From positions 404,962 through 468,961 of the forward strand of contig NZ_DLHM01000004.1 in assembly GCF_002483205.1 (NCBI RefSeq): a DNA stretch of 64,000 nucleotides, in the 5' to 3' direction. Made by a program: the position numbers and the translations under genes. Shown here in pieces: positions 43,525 to 51,835 of this stretch (its first letter is position 1; every line of letters begins with the position of its first letter). The notes below the pieces were generated by a model that was not told the DNA's origin, searched no databases, and saw only the letters and a list, made by a program, of their open reading frames with translations. Origin of the DNA: Flavihumibacter sp. UBA7668. Lineage in GTDB: Bacteria; Bacteroidota; Bacteroidia; Chitinophagales; Chitinophagaceae.

Positions 43525-45207
43525 ATGGCTGAAAATACCTACGATGCCATCGTTATTGGCTCCGGAATCAGCGGTGGCTGGGCCGCAAAAGAATTGACCG
43601 AGAAAGGGCTGAAGACCCTGATGTTGGAAAGAGGAAGAGATGTAAAGCATGTGAAAGATTATGTCAATGCAAATAAACATCCCTGGGAATTTCCGCATCG
43701 TGGTGGCAGAACACAGCAAATGATTGAAGATTATCCTGTATTAAAAAGGGATTATCCCCTGAATGAAACCAATCTTGATTTTTGGGTAAATGAAAAGGAA
43801 TGTCCTTATACCGAAGTAAAACGATTCGACTGGTTTCGTGGTTACCATGTAGGTGGTCGTTCCCTGACATGGGGTCGTCAAAGTTATCGATTCAGTGATC
43901 TGGATTTTGAAGCGAATAGCAAAGACGGACATGGAGTTGACTGGCCCATCCGTTATAAAGACATTGCACCCTGGTATAGTTATGCGGAAAAATTTGCCGG
44001 AGTAAACGGATCAAAAGAAGATCTATGGCAATTGCCGGATGGCGATTTTCTGCCACCAATGGAATTGAACTGTGTTGAAAAAGATGCTGCTGAGCGGATT
44101 CGTCAGCATTATAAAGATGCACGTCGTCTGATTATCGGAAGAAGTGCGAATCTGACGGCACCTCATAATAATAGAAGTAATTGTCAGTATCGCAATAAAT
44201 GCTGGCTGGGTTGTCCGTTTGGCGCCTATTTCAGTACACAATCGGCAACTCTTCCTGCTGCAATGGCAACAGGTAATCTTACATTAAGACCCTGGTCGAT
44301 TGTTACAAAAATCATTTATGATAAGGATACAAAAAAGGCGAAGGGAGTAGAGATTCTGGATGCGGAGAATAATCAGACCTATGAATATTTTGCGAAGATC
44401 ATATTCCTGAATGCCTCTGCCTTGAACAGTACCTGGATTCTTATGAATTCCGCTACGGATATCTGGCCCAATGGGTTGGGTAGCAGCAGTGGAGAATTGG
44501 GACATAACCTGATGGACCATCACCTTGGAGTGGGAGCTGGCGGAATTGTGGAAGGATACGATGACAAGTATTTCAATGGTCGTCGCCCGAATGGATTTTA
44601 TATACCCCGATACAGAAACCTTAAATCAGATGAAGGAAGGGGGTATGTGCGTGGATTCGGTTATCAGGGATCAGCCAGCAGGCAGGGATGGAGCCGTGAT
44701 ATTGCCGAACTGAATATTGGAGCGGATTTGAAAGAGGCATTAACTGAACCAGGAACCTGGACGATGGGTATGGGTGGTTTTGGTGAGATACTGCCGTATC
44801 ACGAAAACAAGATTTCGCTGGATAAGACGAAGACGGATAAATGGGGATTGAATGTGCTGGCAATAGATTGTGAATTGAAAGACAACGAGAAGAAAATGAG
44901 GGAGGACATGATCAATGATGCGGCAGAAATACTGGAGGCAGCCGGTGTTAAAAACGTTTCCAAAAGAAATGGCGATGGTACCATGGGGCGTGGCATTCAT
45001 GAAATGGGAACTGCACGTATGGGGCGCGATCCCAAAACTTCCGTACTAAATGGATGGAATCAGGTTTGGGATGCTCCGAATGTGTATGTTACGGATGGTG
45101 CCTGTATGACATCCGGAGCTTGTGTGAATCCATCGCTTACTTATATGGCATTGACGGCAAGGGCGGCTGATCATGCTGTAAATGAATTAAAAAAAGGTAA
45201 TTTATAA
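43525..45207 (+). CDS. GMC oxidoreductase, FAD-dependent sugar dehydrogenase alpha subunit, copy 2
   Basis: 560 residues. FAD motif YDAIVIGSGISGGWAAKEL (6-24). GYHVGGRSLTWGRQSYRF is the second FAD segment. C220, C226 and C230 form an exact Cys-X5-Cys-X3-Cys (3Fe-4S type). The C-terminus has HEMGTARMGRDPKTS and the substrate-binding NPSLTYMALTARAADHA. It differs strongly from copy 1, so this is probably an old duplication with another substrate. It is followed 17 nt later by its own gamma subunit gene. Confidence 0.94.
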   Translation: MAENTYDAIVIGSGISGGWAAKELTEKGLKTLMLERGRDVKHVKDYVNANKHPWEFPHRGGRTQQMIEDYPVLKRDYPLNETNLDFWVNEKECPYTEVKRFDWFRGYHVGGRSLTWGRQSYRFSDLDFEANSKDGHGVDWPIRYKDIAPWYSYAEKFAGVNGSKEDLWQLPDGDFLPPMELNCVEKDAAERIRQHYKDARRLIIGRSANLTAPHNNRSNCQYRNKCWLGCPFGAYFSTQSATLPAAMATGNLTLRPWSIVTKIIYDKDTKKAKGVEILDAENNQTYEYFAKIIFLNASALNSTWILMNSATDIWPNGLGSSSGELGHNLMDHHLGVGAGGIVEGYDDKYFNGRRPNGFYIPRYRNLKSDEGRGYVRGFGYQGSASRQGWSRDIAELNIGADLKEALTEPGTWTMGMGGFGEILPYHENKISLDKTKTDKWGLNVLAIDCELKDNEKKMREDMINDAAEILEAAGVKNVSKRNGDGTMGRGIHEMGTARMGRDPKTSVLNGWNQVWDAPNVYVTDGACMTSGACVNPSLTYMALTARAADHAVNELKKGNL

Positions 45208-45224
45208 TTGAAAAAATTAAGCAT

Positions 45225-45794
45225 ATGAAACGTAGACAAGCCGTTTCAACGATGGCCGTACTTGTTGGCGGATCCATGGTTGGTTCACAGTTATTTCTTA
45301 CGGGTTGTAAGCAGACAGATAAAAAAGCGAGTCCCACTGATTTTACTGCAGAGGAATTGGCTTTACTGGATGAAGTGGGTGAAACCATTATTCCTACAAC
45401 AGATACACCTGGTGCCAAAGCTGCACAAATTGGTGCCTTTATGAAAATTATGGTAACCGATTGTTATGATGCTCCGGCTCAAAAAGTATTTGTGGATGGA
45501 ATCGCCAGTCTGGAAGCTGCCAGTGACAAAAAATTTGGAAAAGGATTTATGGCATTGGAGCCTGCACAAAGGAAGGAGTTATTGATTGAACTGGATAAGG
45601 AACAACGGGAATACCAGCAGAATAAAAAGGAGGGGGAACCGAATCATTATTTCAAAATGATGAAAGATCTAACCCTACAGGGATATTTTACGTCTGAAAT
45701 TGGGGCAACAAAGGCATTACGATATGAAGCGGTGCCTGGGAAATATGAAGGATGTGTTCCTTATAAGAAAGGAGATAAAGCCTGGGCGACATAG
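45225..45794 (+). CDS. gluconate 2-dehydrogenase subunit 3 (gamma) family, Tat lipoprotein, copy 2
   Basis: 189 residues. KRRQAVSTMAVLVGGSMVGSQLFLTGC combines twin Arg and lipobox. The domain runs from LALLDEVGETIIPTTDTPGAKAAQIGAFMKIMV to HYFKMMKDLTLQGYFTSEIGATKALRYEAVPGKYEGCVPYK, parallel to copy 1. It pairs with the alpha subunit at 43525. The stop codon is followed directly by a GTGAAAG repeat and a terminator. Confidence 0.93.
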   Translation: MKRRQAVSTMAVLVGGSMVGSQLFLTGCKQTDKKASPTDFTAEELALLDEVGETIIPTTDTPGAKAAQIGAFMKIMVTDCYDAPAQKVFVDGIASLEAASDKKFGKGFMALEPAQRKELLIELDKEQREYQQNKKEGEPNHYFKMMKDLTLQGYFTSEIGATKALRYEAVPGKYEGCVPYKKGDKAWAT

Positions 45795-45798
45795 GGAA

Positions 45799-45840
45799 GT
45801 GAAAGGTGAAAGGTGAAAGGTGAAAGGTGAGAAGTGAAAA
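45799..45840 (+). repeat. GTGAAAG heptamer repeat, six units
   Basis: Four perfect GTGAAAG units (45799-45826), then GTGAGAA and GTGAAAA. It lies between the stop codon (45794) and the terminator stem (45845). Confidence 0.92.
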
Positions 45841-45844
45841 AAAA

Positions 45845-45872
45845 CCCGTCGGTAAAGCCGACGGGTTTTTTT
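45845..45872. terminator. bidirectional terminator between gamma-subunit gene and histone-like gene
   Basis: CCCGTCGG (45845-45852), loop TAAAG, CCGACGGG (45858-45865), with an A run on the left and seven T on the right. Confidence 0.92.
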
Positions 45873-45874
45873 AT

Positions 45875-46384
45875 TTATGCTTCTGAACCACCTTCTATTG
45901 GGGTGGTACTGTTTTCTTGAGCTGGTGCTTCCATTACTGGAGCTGCCGGTGCTGGAGCTGGAGCTTCCTTTTTACGGGGTTTGCGGCTTACTTTTTTAGG
46001 AGCTGCCTTTTTTACTGCTTTTTTTGGTGCGGCTTTCTTAGCGGCTTTTTTGGCGGCCTTTTTAGGAGCGGCTTTCTTAGCTGCCTTTTTAGGAGCTGCT
46101 TTTTTTGCTGCTTTCTTAGGTGCGGCCTTTTTGGCTGCTTTTTTTGGAGCTGCTTTTTTTACGGCTTTTTTAGCTGCTTTTTTAGCTGCCTTTTTTGGGG
46201 CTGCTTTTTTGGCTACTGCTTTTTTCAGTGCTTTTTTGGCTGCTTTTTTTGGAGCCGCTTTTTTAGCTGTTTTCTTAGGAGCGGCTTTTTTTGCTGCTTT
46301 TTTAGGGGCTGCTTTTTTTGCAACCGGTTTTTTTACTGCCTTTTTGGCCGGCGATTTTTTTGCGGCCTTCTTTTTTGTGGGCAT
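45875..46384 (-). CDS. lysine/alanine/proline-rich histone-like protein
   Basis: 169 residues. About 130 residues consist of units such as KKAAPKKAAKKA, strongly basic and like the tail of histone H1 or chlamydial Hc1/Hc2. The last ~35 residues change to an Ala/Pro-rich and then acidic tail (KKEAPAPAPAAPVMEAPAQ). It should bind DNA without sequence preference and compact the nucleoid. The repeat makes its length prone to change by slippage. Long frames on the opposite strand are by-products of the repeat. It is divergent from fusA. Confidence 0.88.
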   Translation of the reverse strand: MPTKKKAAKKSPAKKAVKKPVAKKAAPKKAAKKAAPKKTAKKAAPKKAAKKALKKAVAKKAAPKKAAKKAAKKAVKKAAPKKAAKKAAPKKAAKKAAPKKAAKKAAPKKAAKKAAKKAAPKKAVKKAAPKKVSRKPRKKEAPAPAPAAPVMEAPAQENSTTPIEGGSEA

Positions 46385-46559
46385 ATCAGTTCGAAATTTT
46401 GAGTGAATAATGGGTTAACAAGAAAGATTTCTAAATTTACATCCCTTGAGCATATCTACCAATATGTCAGTGACTTTTATGTGGATATTTTTTAAAAGGT
46501 GGATATATTTCTGTTGAAATCAGGTAAATCCAACATTTTTTAGGGCTTATTAAACAAGG

Positions 46560-46605
46560 TTTCGAATTTCCGGGAGATTACTTACCTTTGCGTCCCAAAT
46601 TGGGA
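46560..46605 (+). promoter_or_regulatory. promoter of fusA with palindromic early transcribed region
   Basis: TTTCG (46560-46564), 18 nt, TACCTTTG (46583-46590), then TCCCAAATTGGGA (46593-46605), a palindrome beginning with the same TCCCAAAT as the rpsL promoter. Confidence 0.8.
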
Positions 46606-46644
46606 TTTTTGGCATTTGACGCATAACATTTTTAACATACAACA

Positions 46645-48789
46645 ATGGCAGACTTAAGATTTCAAAGAAACTTTGGTATTGCGGCCCACATCGACGCCGG
46701 TAAAACCACCACAACAGAGCGTATTCTGCGCTACACAGGTATGATTCACAGAATCGGTGAAGTGCACGATGGTGCAGCTACTACCGACTGGATGGAACAG
46801 GAGAAGGAGAGAGGTATTACCATCACTTCTGCTGCCGTAAGCTGCCAGTGGAATTTTCCGACCGATAAAGGAACGCAAACTGCTGATTCCAAAAAATATT
46901 CTTTCAATATTATTGATACTCCGGGGCACGTTGATTTTACTGTAGAAGTTGAACGTTCCATGCGGGTACTGGACGGTTTGATCGCATTATTCAGTGCAGT
47001 TGATGGTGTTGAACCACAATCTGAAACAGTTTGGCGTCAGGCGAACCGTTATCGTGTACCAAGGATCGGTTTTGTAAATAAAATGGATCGTTCCGGTGCC
47101 GACTTCCTGAATGTTGTTAAGCAGGTTAAAGAAATGCTGGGTGCCAAAGCGGTTCCTCTGCAACTTCCAATCGGAGCTGAAGACAATTTCAAGGGCGTGG
47201 TGGATCTTATCAAAATGAAAGGTATCATCTGGCATGCTGAAACAGAAGGAATGACCTTCGATGAAATTGAAGTGCCTGCTGATATGATGGAGGATGCCAT
47301 TGAGTGGAGAGCCAGCCTGGTTGAAGCGGTTGCAGAATATGATGATACGCTGATGGAAAAATTCTTTGAAGATCCCAATTCCATTACTGAAGCGGAGATG
47401 CATGAAGCAATCCGGAAAGCAACCATCGATCTGAGCATTGTTCCGATGATGTGTGGTTCTTCCTTCAAAAACAAAGGGGTACAAACGGCGCTGGATGCGG
47501 TATGTCGTTACCTGCCAAGTCCGGTTGATATCGATGCTATTCAGGGAACTCATCCTGAAACTGGCGAAACCATTACACGTAAACCGGATGCAAAAGAACC
47601 ATTTGCTGCATTGGCTTTCAAAATCATGACCGATCCTTTCGTTGGTCGTCTGGCCTTCTTCCGGGCATATTCCGGTCACCTCGATGCAGGTTCCTATGTA
47701 TTGAACGTACGCAGTGGTAAGAAAGAGCGGATCAGCCGAATCATGAAAATGTTTGCCAACAAGCAGAATCCGATTGATTTTATTGAAGCAGGTGATATTG
47801 GAGCAGCAGTTGGTTTCAAGGAAATTAAAACCGGTGATACACTGTGTGATGAAAACCATCCGATAACGCTGGAGAATATGTTTATTCCAGAGCCGGTTAT
47901 TGCGGTTGCAGTTGAACCTAAAACGCAGGCTGATGTTGATAAAATGGGTATGGCAATTGCCAAACTGGTGGAAGAAGATCCAACGCTGCGGGTAAATACC
48001 GATGAAGAAACTGGTCAGACCATCCTTCGTGGAATGGGTGAATTACACCTTGAAATCATCATCGACCGGATGCGTCGTGAATTTAAAGTGGAAGTGAATC
48101 AGGGTAATCCTCAGGTTGCATATAAAGAAGCCTTCTCCGGTAAAGTTGAGCATCGCGAAACACTGAAAAAACAAACGGGTGGTCGCGGTAAGTTCGCTGA
48201 TATTTATTTTGAACTGAGTGCTGCTGATGAAGAATTCATTGCAGCTAATCCTGGTAAAGGATTCCAGTTTGTGAACGATATCTTTGGAGGATCAATTCCA
48301 AAAGAATTCATCACTCCGATTCAAAAAGGTTTTGAATCAGCCATGTCAACTGGTGTTTTGGCAGGTTATCCTGTTGTGAGCATGAAAGTGCGCATTTTCG
48401 ATGGTAGCTTCCACGCAGTTGACTCGGATGCAATGTCCTTTGAATTGTGCGCAAAGCAGGGATTCCGTGAGGCAGCCCGTAAAGCGAAACCAGTATTGTT
48501 GGAGCCAATCATGAAAGTGGAAGTGGTAACTCCTGATCAGTACATGGGGGATGTTACCGGTGACCTTAACCGCCGTCGTGGTATGATGGAAGGAATGGAC
48601 AGCCGTAACAATGCACAGGTAATTAAAGCAAAAGTTCCATTGAGTGAAATGTTCGGATATGTAACGCAATTGCGTTCCCTTTCTTCCGGTCGTGCTTCCT
48701 CAACCATGGAATTCTCTCACTATGCTCCTGCACCTAACAATATTGCAGAAGAAGTGATTGCCAAGATAAAAGGAAAAGTAAACGCTTAA
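46645..48789 (+). CDS. fusA: elongation factor G
   Basis: 714 residues, the translocation GTPase. G motifs: AHIDAGKTTTTERIL (P-loop), GITITSAAVSC (switch I), DTPGHVDF and NKMDRSGADF. Domain II starts near DPFVGRLAFFRAYSG. The C-terminal domains IV-V include GGRGKFADIYFEL and YVTQLRSLSSGRASSTMEFSHY. It is transcribed alone from its own promoter and ends in a UUCG hairpin, instead of following rpsG. Confidence 0.98.
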   Translation: MADLRFQRNFGIAAHIDAGKTTTTERILRYTGMIHRIGEVHDGAATTDWMEQEKERGITITSAAVSCQWNFPTDKGTQTADSKKYSFNIIDTPGHVDFTVEVERSMRVLDGLIALFSAVDGVEPQSETVWRQANRYRVPRIGFVNKMDRSGADFLNVVKQVKEMLGAKAVPLQLPIGAEDNFKGVVDLIKMKGIIWHAETEGMTFDEIEVPADMMEDAIEWRASLVEAVAEYDDTLMEKFFEDPNSITEAEMHEAIRKATIDLSIVPMMCGSSFKNKGVQTALDAVCRYLPSPVDIDAIQGTHPETGETITRKPDAKEPFAALAFKIMTDPFVGRLAFFRAYSGHLDAGSYVLNVRSGKKERISRIMKMFANKQNPIDFIEAGDIGAAVGFKEIKTGDTLCDENHPITLENMFIPEPVIAVAVEPKTQADVDKMGMAIAKLVEEDPTLRVNTDEETGQTILRGMGELHLEIIIDRMRREFKVEVNQGNPQVAYKEAFSGKVEHRETLKKQTGGRGKFADIYFELSAADEEFIAANPGKGFQFVNDIFGGSIPKEFITPIQKGFESAMSTGVLAGYPVVSMKVRIFDGSFHAVDSDAMSFELCAKQGFREAARKAKPVLLEPIMKVEVVTPDQYMGDVTGDLNRRRGMMEGMDSRNNAQVIKAKVPLSEMFGYVTQLRSLSSGRASSTMEFSHYAPAPNNIAEEVIAKIKGKVNA

Positions 48790-48794
48790 TACAG

Positions 48795-48818
48795 AAACCG
48801 GCTTCGGCCGGTTTTTTT
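48795..48818 (+). terminator. intrinsic terminator of fusA
   Basis: AAACCGGC-TTCG-GCCGGTTT (48795-48814) with a T run to 48818; a stable UUCG tetraloop. Confidence 0.93.
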
Positions 48819-48834
48819 ATTATCTTTTTATAAT

Positions 48835-48904
48835 ATGCATCATAGTTGCATAAATAAACATACCTTCCCCTCTTGACAATGTGGTTAGTTCTGGTCTACT
48901 TTTA
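48835..48904 (+). promoter_or_regulatory. operator-promoter module of secreted paralog 1
   Basis: Inverted repeat ATGCA (48835-48839), 7 nt, TGCAT (48847-48851); 21 nt later TTGACAAT with TTG at 48873-48875; 21 nt later TACTTTTA (48897-48904). The same elements with the same spacings lie at 50444-50513. The palindrome ends 21 nt before the -33 TTG, a typical activator position. Confidence 0.75.
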
Positions 48905-49034
48905 TGATCTCTTACCAGATCATCCTCAGAATCCATTTCCGGAAGAATCCCAGAAGCATCTATTAAACAGTTCCGTACCAAGCATCCTTCCAAAGCCATA
49001 TCGAATAGCATTTTTTTAACCTAAACCTGGCTAT

Positions 49035-50384
49035 ATGGCTATTAATTTTACATGCCCGTCAATGGCTGCTGATTCTGGCAGTCAACAATCACCGAAAATC
49101 GGTTTATCACTTCACAAAGTCCGCAGTTTTATTCTCCTGGTGCTTGCCCTCTTTATTGGACTTGGCCCTGTTGCAGCCCAATACGGACAGGGTAACAGTA
49201 ATCAGCTGGATACTGATTATGAGTGGGGATTTGACCGTATGCACAAGAAGTGGCATAAATACAAAAAAGACAGAAAGAAAAACAAGTTTAAGTGGAATGT
49301 GTACAATCCCAGTAAGCCTGAATTGTATTATAGTTTTACACAGGAGTTTTATGGTAATACCAGAGAAAATTCCTGTACGCCCAATGGCTCAAACATGAGT
49401 TCACTCGAAATCATGGATATGAGTATGGGGAACATGTATTATCAGACGCTGTTTTTTGGTTATCTGGAAACAGAAAAATATTTCTATGCCTACCAGAGTG
49501 AAGCTGCCAAACTGCAGAAGATGTTACCTGGAAAGGGAAAAAATGCGCTGGTAGATGGTATCTACAGTGTTGATTGGAATACACCGGTGAAAAATGGTAA
49601 AATCAATAATTCCTTATTGGCTGAAACTATTACACTGGCACTTAACATGAACCTTACGCCGGATCGTGTTTTGGAGGATTTCCCATTGGAAGCAGGACGT
49701 TATCTGGTAACACAGGCAAGAGACCCGCGCTCATCCTGTAGCAAACCCAGAATGCTCGACTGTGGATGGAACGGAAATTCAAAGAAAGCCATTGATTCCT
49801 GGCGTATTCCGTCCAATGTGGTGAATGCATTGGGTGAAGACAAAACTGTATGGGGATTATTTTGCCTGGCAGGTTTTACCCTTACTGGTCGTCCTATACC
49901 AGAAGGAGTTAGCCTGAAAGATATTGAAGAAGCAGTTGAAGCAATAAATGAAGCCTTTCATGAGGGGCGTTATTTTATTGGCTGGTCAGACAGAAATGTT
50001 AACTGTGCCAATTACTGGTACTATAAATGGACGGCAGCCTTCTATCAGTGGTATGGTGGTGGATATGGTTCAGGTATCAATACCGATGATGCTGTAGCGA
50101 AAGCATTACCTGAGATAACAGCAACAGAAGTGAAAGCATTCCCCAACCCGTTTGTTGATCGTGTTAACTTCCAGATCAAAGCGAAGGCTGATGGTCAGGT
50201 ACTGGTTGAAGTATATAATGTAGCCGGACAAAGACTGGAAATGTTGTATAATGGCAGCCTGCGCAAAGGAGAAACGAAAAACCTGGTATATGTGCCAAGA
50301 ATGGGAGGAACAGAAACAATCATTTACAAAGTGACTGCAAATGGTTCTACTTATTCCGGAAAACTGATTAAACGGCAGAACTAA
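49035..50384 (+). CDS. secreted protein with type IX secretion sorting domain, paralog 1
   Basis: 449 residues. A long basic n-region is followed by a signal core (FILLVLALFIGLGPVAAQ, to about residue 49). The central region (about 190-330) is helical: LLAETITLALNMNLTPDRV, DSWRIPSNVVNALGEDKTV, then INEAFHEGRYFIGWS with C-x-N-x-W. The C-terminal ~80 residues are a classic type A sorting domain (VKAFPNPFVDRVNFQIKAKADGQVLVEVYNVAGQRL to GKLIKRQN). It is exported through the outer membrane and probably surface-attached. The central domain is shared with the gene at 50641. Confidence 0.85.
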   Translation: MAINFTCPSMAADSGSQQSPKIGLSLHKVRSFILLVLALFIGLGPVAAQYGQGNSNQLDTDYEWGFDRMHKKWHKYKKDRKKNKFKWNVYNPSKPELYYSFTQEFYGNTRENSCTPNGSNMSSLEIMDMSMGNMYYQTLFFGYLETEKYFYAYQSEAAKLQKMLPGKGKNALVDGIYSVDWNTPVKNGKINNSLLAETITLALNMNLTPDRVLEDFPLEAGRYLVTQARDPRSSCSKPRMLDCGWNGNSKKAIDSWRIPSNVVNALGEDKTVWGLFCLAGFTLTGRPIPEGVSLKDIEEAVEAINEAFHEGRYFIGWSDRNVNCANYWYYKWTAAFYQWYGGGYGSGINTDDAVAKALPEITATEVKAFPNPFVDRVNFQIKAKADGQVLVEVYNVAGQRLEMLYNGSLRKGETKNLVYVPRMGGTETIIYKVTANGSTYSGKLIKRQN

Positions 50385-50403
50385 AGCATATCAATATGCG
50401 AAA

Positions 50404-50430
50404 AGAAGTTGCCACCGGCAACTTCTTTTT
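50404..50430 (+). terminator. intrinsic terminator after secreted paralog 1
   Basis: AGAAGTTGCC (50404-50413), loop ACC, GGCAACTTCT (50417-50426), then T to 50430. Confidence 0.92.
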
Positions 50431-50443
50431 CAGTTTTATATTT

Positions 50444-50513
50444 ATGCAATATAGTTGCATAAATATTTAGGTTCCTGTCTCTTGACAATATGCCTTCTTT
50501 AGTACTACTTTTA
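50444..50513 (+). promoter_or_regulatory. operator-promoter module of secreted paralog 2
   Basis: ATGCA (50444-50448), 7 nt, TGCAT (50456-50460); 21 nt; TTGACAAT with TTG at 50482-50484; 21 nt; TACTTTTA (50506-50513). AGCATCCTTCCAA at 50515-50527 is repeated exactly at 48981-48993 in the leader of paralog 1. Confidence 0.75.
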
Positions 50514-50640
50514 CAGCATCCTTCCAATCTTCCTTTCAAAGACTCCTACGTTTACAATCTGACCTTCCTGGTTAATCCCCGTACCCAAGATCCCCGTAAA
50601 GCCAGTTGAGTATTTATTCCGTTACACCAATTGTACCGAC

Positions 50641-51810
50641 ATGGCCCCTAAACTATTCCCCAAACGCAGCATTCTATTTGTATTGCTGACTTCAGCCAGC
50701 ATTTTGTTTGGCAATCTTACCTTCTCCCAAACCAATCAGGATTATTCTGTTCATAGTATCAGATCTTCCAGTCATAAAGCTTCCTGGACGATGACCGGAA
50801 GTACGGCAGAAATTATCATGAACAGCTACGACCTGGCAATTCGTGATGGAGAAACCATTTTATTGAAAACTTATTTGCCTGATCAATATGCTGCCATGCC
50901 TGCAGGGTCAATTGCAGGCAATCAGCATTCGCAGCAAGAGATCGTTCTTCGTTCCAGAAGAGGCACTGAATTGTTGCGATTGCAATCAGGTCAATTGATA
51001 ACATTACAAGCACTATTATTAGGAAAAATTCATGACCAGACTTTCTTTACCAATGTGGTAATGAAAGAGTCTGCGGATGCCGGAATGATTGAGATGAACC
51101 GTTCTCTGGTAAAGCAATTACTGGCACTTGAACTAAATCGTTCAATAAAAGGAAATGCTATACTCAATGATTTTCGGCTGGATTTCGGAAACTGGCTGGT
51201 GACACAGCAGTTGAAGCCTGCAGAGGCGGGATCTGCATCTTCTTTATCCCCCTGTGGTGTTGGGGTGGATTCAAGAGTAGTTTATTCCTGGAAATTTCCT
51301 GTTTCACTAAAGAATTTGCTTGGAGAGGAAAACACCGTGCAAGCTTTGAATGACCTTGTTGTAGAAGTATTAGCGGGTAATAAGATAGTTACAAAAAGCC
51401 AGTTAAGCGATTTGGTTGATGCATTGCGAATTATAAACGAAGCATTTGAAAAAGGCAGATGTATGATAGGATGGAGCCAGCATTTTATAACCTGTTCAAA
51501 TAGCTGGATAATGCGTTGGAAAATGCTTACTCCCGGGCTTGAATTACCGATAGATGAAAAAAATTATACAACCAGAGCCCGCCTTTTGCAGGAAAAAAAT
51601 GGAACTTTTTTACAGATAACTGCCAACATAAATTCCCGGGTTCTGGTTGAATTATATTCCGAAAAAGGAAGCAGAATTGAAAAATATTATCACAGCCAGT
51701 TAGCGGAAGGCGAAACCCTTCGTTTTGAAGTTAAGCATCCTGCAAATGCGGAACGGCTTGTGTATAAAGTTACTGCTGATGGACGAACCTATTCGGGCCT
51801 GATTCCCTAA
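50641..51810 (+). CDS. secreted protein, paralog 2, with degenerate C-terminal sorting domain
   Basis: 389 residues. Signal peptide SILFVLLTSASILFGNLTFSQ. The central helical domain parallels paralog 1: LLALELNRSIKGNAILNDF, YSWKFPVSLKNLLGEENTV, IINEAFEKGRCMIGWSQHFITCSNSW. The C-terminal ~75 residues align with a sorting domain (RVLVELYSEKGSRIEKYYHSQL, VYKVTADGRTYSGLIP). They lack the opening NPF motif and the basic end, so type IX secretion is uncertain. It lies 25 nt before the peptidase gene and probably shares a transcript with it. Confidence 0.78.
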   Translation: MAPKLFPKRSILFVLLTSASILFGNLTFSQTNQDYSVHSIRSSSHKASWTMTGSTAEIIMNSYDLAIRDGETILLKTYLPDQYAAMPAGSIAGNQHSQQEIVLRSRRGTELLRLQSGQLITLQALLLGKIHDQTFFTNVVMKESADAGMIEMNRSLVKQLLALELNRSIKGNAILNDFRLDFGNWLVTQQLKPAEAGSASSLSPCGVGVDSRVVYSWKFPVSLKNLLGEENTVQALNDLVVEVLAGNKIVTKSQLSDLVDALRIINEAFEKGRCMIGWSQHFITCSNSWIMRWKMLTPGLELPIDEKNYTTRARLLQEKNGTFLQITANINSRVLVELYSEKGSRIEKYYHSQLAEGETLRFEVKHPANAERLVYKVTADGRTYSGLIP

Positions 51811-51835
51811 CTTCAGGGCCCAATAGATTAAAGCC

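Noticed and set aside
33424..45794. Recent horizontal transfer of the sugar cluster
   Set aside because: Base composition and codon use look like the neighbours and no integrase, transposase, tRNA or border repeat is visible.
34311..45840. CRISPR array interpretation of the GTGAATGAG/GTGAAAG repeats
   Set aside because: Units are 7-9 bp and contiguous with no spacers, and no cas genes are present.
45917..46406. Two long frames antisense to the histone-like gene
   Set aside because: They exist only because the Lys/Ala repeat has no stop codon in the antisense frames; the products are FFAAFLGAAF-type low complexity.
46987..47859. 290-codon frame antisense to fusA
   Set aside because: Shadow frame over a complete, highly conserved fusA; the product is Cys/His/Phe-rich with no protein-like pattern.
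48820..49011. 63-codon minus-strand frame upstream of secreted paralog 1
   Set aside because: It covers the duplicated operator-promoter module, whose conservation is in DNA elements and not in codons.
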